Positions 7,315 through 14,196 of a stretch of 19,857 nt of DNA are shown here, piece by piece. The notes under the pieces were generated by a model. The model did no database searches. It saw only the letters and a program-made list of their open reading frames with translations, and had not been told where the DNA came from. The number at the start of each line of letters is the position of its first letter. The stretch's first letter is position 1. The stretch comes from LMUY01 sp964242925. GTDB lineage: Bacteria; Pseudomonadota; Alphaproteobacteria; Acetobacterales; Acetobacteraceae. The DNA is taken from positions 1 through 19,857 of the forward strand of contig CAXTBW010000082.1 of assembly GCA_964242925.1 (NCBI GenBank). Direction: 5' to 3'. The translations under genes were made by a program, and so were the position numbers.

Positions 7315-7940
7315 ACCAGCTCTCGCCGGCCGACATGCTCAGCCAGGCGGGCCAAGATCTTCGCTTCCTGGGCCTTCTTGATGGCGTCCACTTCGGCGGC
7401 TGCGTCGGCCGGCGAGGCCGATGGCTTGCGCAGCGGTGACCGGCCGGGCTGGCCAGCTTTGGCGCCGAGATGCTTCTCGAACGGCAGCGAGCGGTAGGAT
7501 GCCGGATCGGCGCCCACTTCGAACAGCGGGCGGTAGCCCATGGAGAGATACAGCCCAACGGCCTCCGGCTGGCGGAAACCGGTGGTCAGATAGGCGCGCG
7601 TGTAGCCGAGATTGGCAGCGCGCCGTTCCAACGCCGCACCGATGCGGCGGGCGAGGCCTTGGCGGCGCCGGTCCGGATGGGTCCAGACGCGCTTGATTTC
7701 GACGGTCTTGTCGTCATGGCTCATGAACGCGCCGCCAGCGACCGGCTTGCCGTCGTCGAGGAGAATGAGAAAGTCGCCCAATGGCGGCACGAACGCCTCC
7801 GCCGGATAGCGGTCGATGTCGCCGCGCGCGCCGCCGGGCCGCGCCGTGCCATAGCGCTGGCCGTATTCGGCCTCCAGCGCATCCAGCACGGTTTGCACCT
7901 CGGCGGTGGACAGCGAACGGTGAACGAGGGTTTCGGTCAT
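7311..7940 (-). CDS. GNAT-family N-acetyltransferase with charged C-terminal tail (209 aa)
   Basis: The start at 7940 (MTETLVHRS) is preferred over one 30 bp upstream, because GAAGAG lies about 10 nt before it and it falls 16 bp after the upstream stop. The acetyl-CoA motif is VWTHPDRRRQGLARRIGAAL, followed by AYLTTGFRQPEAVGLYLSMGY, nearly the same as in the GNAT at 640-1152 (shared TTGFRQPEA), so the two are paralogues. After the GNAT core (ending LPFEKHL) there is an extra ~55-residue Pro/Ala/Ser then Lys/Glu-rich tail (around VDAIKKAQEAKILARLAEHV) that the shorter paralogue lacks and that looks helical. It sits between the MsnO8-type LLM and the short LLM. Likely role: N-acetylation of an S-substituted cysteine or related amine before oxidation. 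Confidence 0.86.
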   Translation of the reverse strand: MTETLVHRSLSTAEVQTVLDALEAEYGQRYGTARPGGARGDIDRYPAEAFVPPLGDFLILLDDGKPVAGGAFMSHDDKTVEIKRVWTHPDRRRQGLARRIGAALERRAANLGYTRAYLTTGFRQPEAVGLYLSMGYRPLFEVGADPASYRSLPFEKHLGAKAGQPGRSPLRKPSASPADAAAEVDAIKKAQEAKILARLAEHVGRRELV

Positions 7941-7956
7941 GGTCGATGCTCTCTTC

Positions 7957-8949
7957 TCAGGCGGCGGCACGCTGGCGGGCGCTGGCGATCAGTTCGATGG
8001 AGCGCAGGCGCGCCTGCCGGTCGGCAACCGGCGAGTCGAGGAGGAACTCCTCCACCCCGTGCCGCCTTGCCAGCTCGCCGAGCTTGGCGTGGACGTCGTC
8101 GGGCGTGCCGGCCACGATCTCCGGGCGGCGCTCCTCCACCTTGACCGGCGCCACGCCAAGCTGGCGGGCATGTTCCTCGACCGCTGCGAGGCTGCCATGA
8201 TTGACCGAGCAGCCGTCCGGGAACGTGGCCTTGAACACCAGGCGGCCGGCGACTTCGCCCGCCTCCTCGCGGCTGCGCGCGGCAAAGGCGGCTAGGGCGA
8301 GGATCGGCCGCGGGCCGGCATCGCCATAGGCCGCCATGCTGCGGTCGATGGCGGCGGCCTCGCCGTCGTGGTGGCCGGCATGGACGAATCCCCATCCCAG
8401 GCTCGCCGCGAAGGCGGCGCTGCTCTCGCTCGACCCGAGCAGGTAGCGCTCCGGCAGAACGGCGGGAAGCGGATGGATCGCAGCGCCAGCCATCTTGTGG
8501 CCCTCCGGCGCGGGTCCACGGAGGAACAGGTCGAGGTCGTGCATCTTGTCCGCGAACGCAGCCCGCGGCATGGCGAGTTCGGCTTGCAGTGCCTTGGTGC
8601 CAAGCGGCAGGCCACCCGGCGCCCGGCCAATCCCGAGATCGACCCGGCCAGGCGCCAGTGTCGCAAGCACGCCGAACAGCTCGGCCACCTTGTACGGGCT
8701 ATAATGCTGCAGCAGGATGCCGCCGGTGCCGACGCGGATGCGCTTCGTGCGCGCCAGAAGGTGGGACATGAGGATTTCCGGCGCCGCGCTGGCCAGCGCT
8801 GTCACCCCGTGATGCTCCGCCAGCCAGAAGCGGTGGTAGCCCAGCCGTTCCGCAAATTCGGCATAGGCCAGGGTGGTCGCCAGGGCCTCGGCCGCCGAAG
8901 TGTTCGCGGCGACGGGACTCTTGTCGAGGATGCTGAGTCGGTAGCTCAT
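7957..8949 (-). CDS. MsnO8-type LLM class oxidoreductase (330 aa)
   Basis: The N-terminus MSYRLSILDKSPV is the signature opening of the MsnO8 branch of luciferase-like oxidoreductases. It is followed by RFWLAEHHG (40-48), EILMSHLLARTKRIRVGTGG (58-77), LLQHYSPYKVAE (79-90), and GRVDLGIGRAPGG (101-113). Near the middle, LPERYLLGSSESSAAFAASLGW is the flavin-phosphate region. GGAG lies 7 nt before the ATG. Length is normal. B. subtilis YtmO (CmoO) of the ytm S-alkylcysteine operon belongs, to my knowledge, to this same branch, which supports a sulfur-salvage role. It lies 73 bp after the NtaA-type LLM and 16 bp before the GNAT. Reaction and substrate are inferred; family is firm. Confidence 0.92.
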   Translation of the reverse strand: MSYRLSILDKSPVAANTSAAEALATTLAYAEFAERLGYHRFWLAEHHGVTALASAAPEILMSHLLARTKRIRVGTGGILLQHYSPYKVAELFGVLATLAPGRVDLGIGRAPGGLPLGTKALQAELAMPRAAFADKMHDLDLFLRGPAPEGHKMAGAAIHPLPAVLPERYLLGSSESSAAFAASLGWGFVHAGHHDGEAAAIDRSMAAYGDAGPRPILALAAFAARSREEAGEVAGRLVFKATFPDGCSVNHGSLAAVEEHARQLGVAPVKVEERRPEIVAGTPDDVHAKLGELARRHGVEEFLLDSPVADRQARLRSIELIASARQRAAA

Positions 8950-9022
8950 GTTCGTTCTCCGGATCGGCCGCTGGAGGGTGCCGTCGTGGTTGCGGTGGGT
9001 TCAGACGGGATTGGCCGCGCGC

Positions 9023-10354
9023 TCATCCGGGCGTCGGGTCCAGCGCCCGTGCCGGCCGTTCGGACCGTGCATGCCGCGGTTCGAGCGGCGGCAGCTCCAG
9101 GTTCGAACGGAAGTCGTCGCCGACGTAGCCGTCGTCGATGAGGGAGCGCTTGCGCAGCTCCGGCAGCAGCCCGTTCAGCAACAGGTCTTCTTGGCTCGGC
9201 TGCCCCAGCCCATGGAGCGAGACCACATCGAGCACGCCGGCGCGGACGCGTTCCTCGATGGCGTCGGCGAGGTTCTCCGGGGTGCCGGCGACGAACCAGT
9301 GCCCGGTCTCCTCCGCGCGGATGATAAGCTCGCGCAGGCTGAGGCCCTGGAGCGCGTAGTTGCGGAAAATCTCGGCGCGTCCGCGCCGTCGGTGGATACC
9401 CTGGATGTCCGGCAGCAACCGCTCCGGAAGCGGCTTGTCGAGCGGCAGGTCGGCGAGGTCGACAGTGCCCCCCAGCATGTCGGCAACCTTGAGGCGGCCG
9501 CGGCGCTCGTCGATCCGGTCGTGCTTCTCGCTCAACCGCCGGGCCACGTCGGTTTTCGACTCGCCGATGACGGAATGCAGCGAGTTCATGATCCGCGGCA
9601 GCGACTCGGTGCGGCCCGACGCACGGGCTTGGCGCCGCAGCTCACGCACGAAGGCGACGGCGCCCTCAAGCGTGGGTTGCGAGGTGTAGACCACCTCGGC
9701 ATAGCGGGCGCCGAGCGCGACGCCCTGCTCCGACTGGCCGGCCTGGAACTGCACCGGCCGCCGCTGCGGCAGCGGCGCCACGTTGAGCGGTCCCTGCACC
9801 AGGAAATGGCGGCCGTGATGGTCGATGCGGTGGAGCTTGGCGAAATTGATCTTGACCGCGCCGGCCGGGCTACGCTGCACGGCGTCGGGTTCGTTGGCAT
9901 CGAACAGGGCGTTCATGACCTCGATGAACTCGGCCGCGCGCTCGTAGCGCGCCTCCGGATGCGGCAGGTCGCCGCCACAGAAATTCTCCTCGCCGACTGA
10001 CGAAGTCACCGCGTTCCAGGCGGCGCGGCCACCGCTGACATGATCCAGCGTGCCGATCAGGCGTGCGAGGTTGTATGGATCGAGGAACGTGGTGGAGACC
10101 GTCGCGACCAGCCCGATTCGGGATGTCACCTGGCTGAGCGCGGCCAGGGTGACGATCGGTTCCTGCGACCCGGTGATGCCGCCGAGGCCTTCTGGATCGA
10201 CCTGCAACAGGTCGGCGGTGAACAGGCCGGTTATCCCTGCTGCCTCCGCCCTGCGCGCGAGTGCAATGGCCCGTTGCGGCCCGGTCTGCGGGCTTGGATC
10301 GTTCGCCGCATAGGCGAAGCTGCCGGCGCCGACCAAGGTTTTTAAGCGTCTCAT
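9023..10354 (-). CDS. LLM-class flavin-dependent monooxygenase, NtaA/SnaA/DszA type (443 aa)
   Basis: A third NtaA-type FMNH2-dependent monooxygenase. Blocks: GLFTADLL (43-50), PIVTLAALSQVTSRIGLVAT (66-85), VSTTFLDPYNLARLIGTLD (86-104), HVSGGRAAWNAVTSS (105-119), KLHRIDHHGRHFLVQGPLN, and RPVQFQAGQSEQG. The start at 10354 is chosen over an in-frame ATG 30 bp upstream because a full AAGGAGG sits 6 nt before it. It also overlaps, as ATGA, the stop of an upstream ABC ATPase remnant. It is the first intact gene of the right operon. The C-terminal ~25 residues (from about LELPPLEPRHA) are a Pro/Arg-rich tail not seen in the paralogues at 2389 and 5014. Sequence divergence from those two suggests a different substrate rather than recent duplication. 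Confidence 0.92.
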   Translation of the reverse strand: MRRLKTLVGAGSFAYAANDPSPQTGPQRAIALARRAEAAGITGLFTADLLQVDPEGLGGITGSQEPIVTLAALSQVTSRIGLVATVSTTFLDPYNLARLIGTLDHVSGGRAAWNAVTSSVGEENFCGGDLPHPEARYERAAEFIEVMNALFDANEPDAVQRSPAGAVKINFAKLHRIDHHGRHFLVQGPLNVAPLPQRRPVQFQAGQSEQGVALGARYAEVVYTSQPTLEGAVAFVRELRRQARASGRTESLPRIMNSLHSVIGESKTDVARRLSEKHDRIDERRGRLKVADMLGGTVDLADLPLDKPLPERLLPDIQGIHRRRGRAEIFRNYALQGLSLRELIIRAEETGHWFVAGTPENLADAIEERVRAGVLDVVSLHGLGQPSQEDLLLNGLLPELRKRSLIDDGYVGDDFRSNLELPPLEPRHARSERPARALDPTPG

Positions 10355-10509
10355 GTCAAACCTCCTTCCAGCGCCTTCTCGCAAGGAGACGATCGTTCCA
10401 GCGCGAAACTCGGGGTGGCGTTAAGCAGGGCGCGCGTGTGGCTGTGGGTGGGCGCGGAGAAGAGCGTCTCAACATTGCCCGACTCTACGACGCGGCCCTC
10501 TTTTACCAC
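10351..10509 (-). pseudogene. C-terminal remnant of an Opp/Dpp-type ABC transporter ATP-binding protein
   Basis: The minus-strand frame ending at 10351 reads VVKEGRVVESGNVETLFSAP followed by THSHTRALLNATPS. This matches the end of the nucleotide-binding domain of peptide/nickel-type ABC ATPases (consensus G.IVE.G....LF..P.HPYT..LL.A.P). Fifty-two codons remain. Upstream the frame meets a stop just before 10509 and homology ends; Walker A, Q-loop, signature and Walker B motifs are all absent. Its TGA overlaps the ATG of the following LLM monooxygenase (ATGA), which shows that the operon once began with a dipeptide-type importer coupled to the LLM genes. No start codon or ribosome-binding site remains for the fragment. 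Confidence 0.8.
10361..10367 (-). promoter_or_regulatory. Strong ribosome-binding site AAGGAGG that fixes the LLM start at 10354
   Basis: AAGGAGG on the minus strand lies 6 nt from the ATG at 10354-10352, inside the last codons of the truncated ABC ATPase. It excludes the longer in-frame start at 10384. Confidence 0.75.
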
Positions 10510-11011
10510 GGGTCAGCTCGCCGGTATGGACGGAGGATTCCGGAAGGAAATTCGGAAGCGCCGTAGCTCGCTGACAGCCACGGAACACAGCCGATCGCTG
10601 GCGATCCAAAGTATCCACCCTCACGGCGGCAAAGCACCGTGAAGAAAGGTGGGCGCGCCCGACAATCTGGCGCATATACGACCCAGCCTTCCTTAATGAT
10701 CGACGAGAGCGCAATCATGATGTTTGCCCGAATAGGTGCTCGGCAAGTCGAAAATGGCGCAGATCGACAATATGCATTGCCGTTCTCCGCGGCCGGCACT
10801 CGGCGGAAGGTTACTTTCGTCACGGGTGCGGCGGAGAGAAGCGCAGTTTGATGTGCCGCAAGAAGCCGGTCCCATCACTGGAGCCGCGCCCAGCGCGAGA
10901 CGATCTCGCAACTCACCGTTTCCTGTATGGCGCATGTTCCCACAATCTGAGCGATGGTGGCGCCATGACGCTCCCGGACGGGAACATTCAAAATCCTGGG
11001 GGCGACTGCAG
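10510..11011. other. Unassigned region, no recognisable gene
   Basis: About 500 bp between the broken ABC ATPase and a broken transposase. Several open frames of 60-150 codons overlap on both strands, but none shows a recognisable domain. I judge it degraded DNA. Small inverted repeats are visible (TCACGG at 10621-10626 with CCGTGA at 10637-10642) but lack a T-run and look incidental. Because the right operon's first gene was cut here, any promoter now driving 10354-5014 must lie in this region or further upstream; none stands out. Confidence 0.5.
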
Positions 11012-11390
11012 TCAGGCTGCCGCTGGCACCACCTGATCATCATTCGCGGGCGGGGGGGCTGGGTGGCGATGGCGGAAGGCGTCCTCGAACGCCTTGTTCA
11101 GCACGGCGGTGCGCACGTCGAGGAAGGAATGCACGGTGGCCCGGTTCGAGCGCATCTGCTGCTTCTTGTTCATGTGCTTGGCCACGATCTCTGACCACGC
11201 TTTCCAGGAAGGCAGTTGACATCGGCCCGCCAGGCCGATGCCGGGCAGCGTCATGCACCAGGGCGTCCTCGTTGCGCTCAAGGTAGACCAGAAGTTGACC
11301 CGCGCCGCCGTCCTAACCCGGTGTCATGCTGCCGGATGATGGCGGAGATTGGCCGTGCAGTCGAAGCGGATCTCGTCGAGCAGCATGGTC
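11012..11390 (-). mobile_element. Frameshifted transposase C-terminal remnant (ISKra4-like by eye)
   Basis: On the minus strand, pieces of one protein appear in successive frames. NLRHHPAA (about 11323-11346) comes first, then LVYLERNEDALVHDAARHRP with GGPMSTAFLESVV. After a frameshift near 11190 comes EIVAKHMNKKQQMRSNRATV and HSFLDVRTAVLNKAFEDAF, stopping at 11012. The order and the MNKKQQMRxNR element resemble the C-terminus of transposases in which PISTAxxES...AKRMNKKQQMRWNR is common; I believe these are ISKra4-like, but the family label is tentative. At least two frameshifts separate the pieces, so it is dead. It abuts the stop of the cystathionine beta-lyase gene (11389). Confidence 0.5.
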
Positions 11391-12597
11391 ACGTGAGGCG
11401 ATGGCGGTGGAGGGCGGTGAAACCGCGCTCGAGATCGGCGATCAGGTCGGGCGGGTCCTCAAGGCCGATATGGATGCGAACGCCGAGGCCGCCAAACTTG
11501 CCGCTGCCGGCGGTGCGGGTGATGGTGCCGTAGGTGGGGATGGCGAGGCTCTCGAACCCTCCCCAACTCGAGCCGATGCCGAACAGGTCGAGCGCGTCGA
11601 TGAAAGCGTTGACGGTGGAAGCGGTCCATTCGGGTTCGAAGACGATACCAAAGAGGGAGCAGGCGCCGGTGAAGTCGCGCTTCCAGAGCTCATGGCCGGG
11701 AGCGCCGGGGAGGGCGGGGTAGAGAACCTGCTTGATCTCGGGACGGTCCTGAAACCAGGCGGCGATCTGGAGAGCGGATTTGGATTGCTGCTGAAGGCGA
11801 ATGCCGAGGGTGCGCATGCCGCGCAGGCAGAGCCAGCAATCGTCGGGGCTGGCGTATTGACCGAGGGCGAGGGCGGCTCTGCGCAGGCGGTTCCACTCGG
11901 CATCGTCGTTGACGATGATGGCGCCGAGCAAGACGTCGGAATGGCCGGCTGGATATTTGGTGAGGGCCTGAATGGAGACATCGACGCCGTGGCGGAAGGG
12001 TTGGAAGTGGTGGATGCCCCAAGTGTTGTCCAACAGCACCTTTGCGCCGAAGTCGTGGGCGAGGGCGGCCAGGGCGGGGACGTCCTGGACCTCGAAGGTG
12101 TGACTGCCGGGGCTTTCGAGGTAGAGGACCGTGGTGTTGGGGCGGAACAGGGGGGCTAGGCCGGCGGCGTCGAGCGCCGGGTCGTAGAACTGGGTCGTGA
12201 CACCGAATTTGCTGAGCAGGTCGTCGATGAATTCGCGGGTAGAGCCGTAAACGCTGTCGGGCACGAGGCAGTGGTCGCCGGCCTTGAGGTAGGCGAGCAG
12301 CGCGGTGGTAACGGCGGATATGCCAGAGGGCGTGATCTGGCAGCGGGTGCCGCCCTCGATCTCGGCGACGAGGTTCTCGAGCGCGTGGTGGGTGGCGTTG
12401 CCGTAGACGCCGTAGGTGTCGGACTGCTGGTAGAGGCGGCTGCCATCATGGAGCCGGTCGGCGATGTCGACGTGGAGCATGGTCGAGCCGCGATGGACGG
12501 GCGGGTTGACAAAGGCGCGAACCTTGGTGCCGGGGCGGCCGCCATGCGAGAGGCCGGTGGCGAAGTGCCGGCGGGGGGGCGTCTGATCGTCGGGCAT
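11389..12597 (-). CDS. metC: Cystathionine beta-lyase (PLP-dependent, Cys/Met metabolism family, 402 aa)
   Basis: This is a fold-type I PLP enzyme of the Cys/Met-metabolism family. Motifs: VNPPVHRGST (30-39), TYGVYGNATHHALE (61-74, containing the family YGR-like tyrosine region), ITPSGISAVTTALL (88-101), LLDNTWG with the PLP-binding Asp190, and SIQALTKYPAGHSD with the Schiff-base Lys214. Length is normal. The reaction is beta-elimination of cystathionine or other S-substituted cysteines to pyruvate, ammonia and a thiol. It starts 1 bp-tight after the stop of a rhodanese remnant, an arrangement (sulfurtransferase then beta-lyase) that fits cysteine desulfuration. The gene is intact although debris lies on both sides. 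It could serve S-alkylcysteine catabolism alongside the LLM cluster, but methionine biosynthesis is equally possible from sequence alone. Confidence 0.92.
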   Translation of the reverse strand: MPDDQTPPRRHFATGLSHGGRPGTKVRAFVNPPVHRGSTMLHVDIADRLHDGSRLYQQSDTYGVYGNATHHALENLVAEIEGGTRCQITPSGISAVTTALLAYLKAGDHCLVPDSVYGSTREFIDDLLSKFGVTTQFYDPALDAAGLAPLFRPNTTVLYLESPGSHTFEVQDVPALAALAHDFGAKVLLDNTWGIHHFQPFRHGVDVSIQALTKYPAGHSDVLLGAIIVNDDAEWNRLRRAALALGQYASPDDCWLCLRGMRTLGIRLQQQSKSALQIAAWFQDRPEIKQVLYPALPGAPGHELWKRDFTGACSLFGIVFEPEWTASTVNAFIDALDLFGIGSSWGGFESLAIPTYGTITRTAGSGKFGGLGVRIHIGLEDPPDLIADLERGFTALHRHRLT

Positions 12598-12960
12598 TCA
12601 ATCGGTTTCCTTTGGCGTGTCGGGGCGGGAGCGGGCGGCGGTGCGAGCATCGAAGACGACGCGGCCTGAGCCGGCGTCGATCATGCTGCTGAGGCCGCGG
12701 GGGCGCTCGGCACGGAGGGTGACGTGGGACTGGGTGGGGATGACGGGGCCGGACTCAGGCAGCGCGGCCTTCGCGGATCCACCTGAGGCAGGCCGCCACT
12801 GAGGACCGCGGCGTCGCTGTGGCCGAGAAGGCCCGTAAGCACCAGCCGCGGAGGAAGGAGGTGATGCCTTTCTGGTCATGGACGACGATGCGGGTGCGCT
12901 TGGAGAAGCCGAACGTTGAAATGAGTTTTTCGAAGCGGCCGATGAATGGGAGTGGTTGGA
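12598..12960 (-). pseudogene. Rhodanese / 3-mercaptopyruvate sulfurtransferase-like remnant with several frameshifts
   Basis: Read on the minus strand in three frames, the pieces reconstruct a rhodanese. First comes RFEKLISTFGFSKRTRIVVHD (family pattern: F...LS.LGI....VVVYD) with QKGITSFLRGWCLRAF. Then, in another frame, LLGHSDAAVLSGGLPQ (family: FGH..VAVLDGGL) appears. Back in the first frame comes RWIREGRA. In a third frame follow LPESGPVIPTQSHV and then RGLSSMIDAGSGRVVFDART (start of the second rhodanese domain), ending in KETD and a stop directly before the metC ATG. The catalytic CRAG-type loop of the second domain is lost. Family assignment rests on motif order across frames, so it is moderate. 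Loss of the C-terminal half suggests deletion that joined it to metC. Confidence 0.55.
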
Positions 12961-13107
12961 CGGCCAACGTGTCGTGGTCACCGGTGCAGATAATGCTGAA
13001 TTTGCTGGTCGCACCACCAGTCTCGGACACGGCGACGCGCTGGCAACGCTCGCGAAAAGCAGTCGGGAGGGTGGTTGCACCGAGCAAGCCGATTTACAGG
13101 AAGCTTT

Positions 13108-13194
13108 GCAGCGGAGTACGATGCGCTTGAAGTGCTTGAGCTTGCCCATGGTCGGCTCGATGCGCGCCCGTTCTTTGTAGAGGGTCTTGGGAGA
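13108..13194 (-). mobile_element. IS5-family transposase C-terminal scrap (different subgroup from the IS903-type copies)
   Basis: The minus strand reads SPKTLYKERARIEPTMGKLK followed by HFKRIVLRC. This matches the conserved end of IS5-type transposases of the pattern FPK.LYK.RARIEQ..GKLKRFKRIALRCEKT. Homology stops at RC (about 13108), before the usual ~20 C-terminal residues, and nothing upstream of 13194 stays in frame. It lies just upstream of the rhodanese remnant, so an insertion or deletion here probably removed the N-terminus of that gene. Confidence 0.65.
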
Positions 13195-13444
13195 TTCGCA
13201 TCAGCATGGTCGGTCACCTCTCGAGCTGACCCGCTATTGATCACCGATGGTTCTTTCACCAGCAAGGTCAAAAGGTGCAGGAGGAACCAATTTGCAATCT
13301 GCGTCTCTGAACGCGCCTCGCGAGAGCACATCGTTCGTAATCGCTCACCTTGGATAGGTGAGGGTCTTTGCGACTGAGAGCATTCAGGATCGTGGGGTGC
13401 TGGTGTGACTGGGCTAGGATGTGGGTTCACGGGAAGAGGGTGGG
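13195..13444. other. Short non-coding debris with one hairpin
   Basis: No recognisable protein was found here. A perfect 7-bp inverted repeat, CTCACCT TGGAT AGGTGAG (13344-13362), could form a small hairpin. It is followed by GGTCTTTG rather than a T-run, so it is not a typical intrinsic terminator. Confidence 0.4.
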
Positions 13445-13931
13445 CTAGTTGTCCAGTCCGGCGAGATAGCCCCGCGGGCCGCCGCAGTCCTCAAGCGGGC
13501 AGGCGCCGTCGCCAGCGACGCAGGTTGGGTACGCCTTGCCCGGCACCGCATCCGAGCGGCTCTCCTCAATCGTAACCTCGTGCCGCCAGAGGATGTTCAG
13601 GTCGTACTCGTAGTCGAACCGAACGCGCTGCCGCAGCTTCAGCGCCGCCAGGGTCACATCAAGTGAGGAAGCCAAAACCTCCCAGGAGCCGTAGCGGCGG
13701 AAGTGGGGGCAGCACTGATATAGATGGATGGCATCCCTAGCCCATCGCGACCTGGATCACGCCGTGCAGCTCGCGCGAGGTGCAGATGCCCGGCACCAAC
13801 ACGCGCCGCCACACCATCGGGCTGATCCCAAGCAGCCACATCTTGACCTGCACGACGCTGGCTGCGTCCGGGACAGACGGTGCGGGATCGAGATCAGCGC
13901 CGGGTTTGAGCTGCTTCGAAGGTCGGGACAT
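13445..13931 (-). pseudogene. pRiA4b ORF-3-like protein, broken by a stop and a frameshift
   Basis: The N-terminal part (from 13931) reads VKMWLLGISPMVWRRVLVPG and RELHGVIQVAMG, matching the family pattern L.VTL.GI.P.IWRR..VP...L..LH..IQ.AMGW. At 13737-13739 a TAG replaces the expected Trp codon. Immediately after, in a shifted frame, the protein resumes with DAIHLYQCCPHFRRYGSWEV (family: HLHQF...RYG), then VRFDYEYDLNILWRHEVTIE and CVAGDGACPLEDCGGPRGY. It ends at LAGLDN, where intact members usually continue, so the 3' end is also lost. The family is frequent on rhizobial plasmids and next to mobile DNA; its function is unknown to me. Confidence 0.8.
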
Positions 13932-14051
13932 GAGCCAGCCATATCGCGCCTGTCCTTACTTCGTCCCGGACACCACACTGTAAACAAGCGCTCAACTGGG
14001 ACCCCTCTCAAATTGGGCCTACCACGTTGAACATACGCAAAAGTCGCCGCA

Positions 14052-14089
14052 AGGTGGGGTCCCGGTCGGCGCCAACCGGGACCCCACCT
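14052..14089. repeat. Perfect 15-bp inverted repeat with 8-nt loop
   Basis: AGGTGGGGTCCCGGT (14052-14066) and ACCGGGACCCCACCT (14075-14089) are exact reverse complements around CGGCGCCA. Related motifs lie on either side: AACTGGGACCCC (13994-14005) and GTCCCGGTT (14142-14150). Several copies of one short motif in both orientations resemble the multiple end repeats of some transposons (IS21-like ends, for example) rather than a terminator; there is no T-run. The identity of the parent element is not established. Confidence 0.7.
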
Positions 14090-14196
14090 GCCAGCCACTT
14101 ATCGTTGCAAGGTCAGCAGGTTGAGTCCGCTTTCCGGCAGCGTCCCGGTTTGGCGCTTGTTCACACGGGAGAACCCAAAACTCGATAGCAGAGCCA

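Noticed and set aside
10736..11194. Open frames of 100-150 codons on both strands in the gap after the ABC ATPase remnant
   Set aside because: None shows a recognisable motif and they overlap each other; kept as unassigned DNA rather than called genes.
11326..12159. 277-codon Gly/Glu-rich plus-strand frame opposite metC
   Set aside because: It is antisense to an enzyme with intact PLP motifs, and its low-complexity composition is typical of shadows.
13344..13362. Hairpin CTCACCT-TGGAT-AGGTGAG as an intrinsic terminator
   Set aside because: The stem is only 7 bp with no following T-run, and there is no intact gene ending just upstream on either strand.
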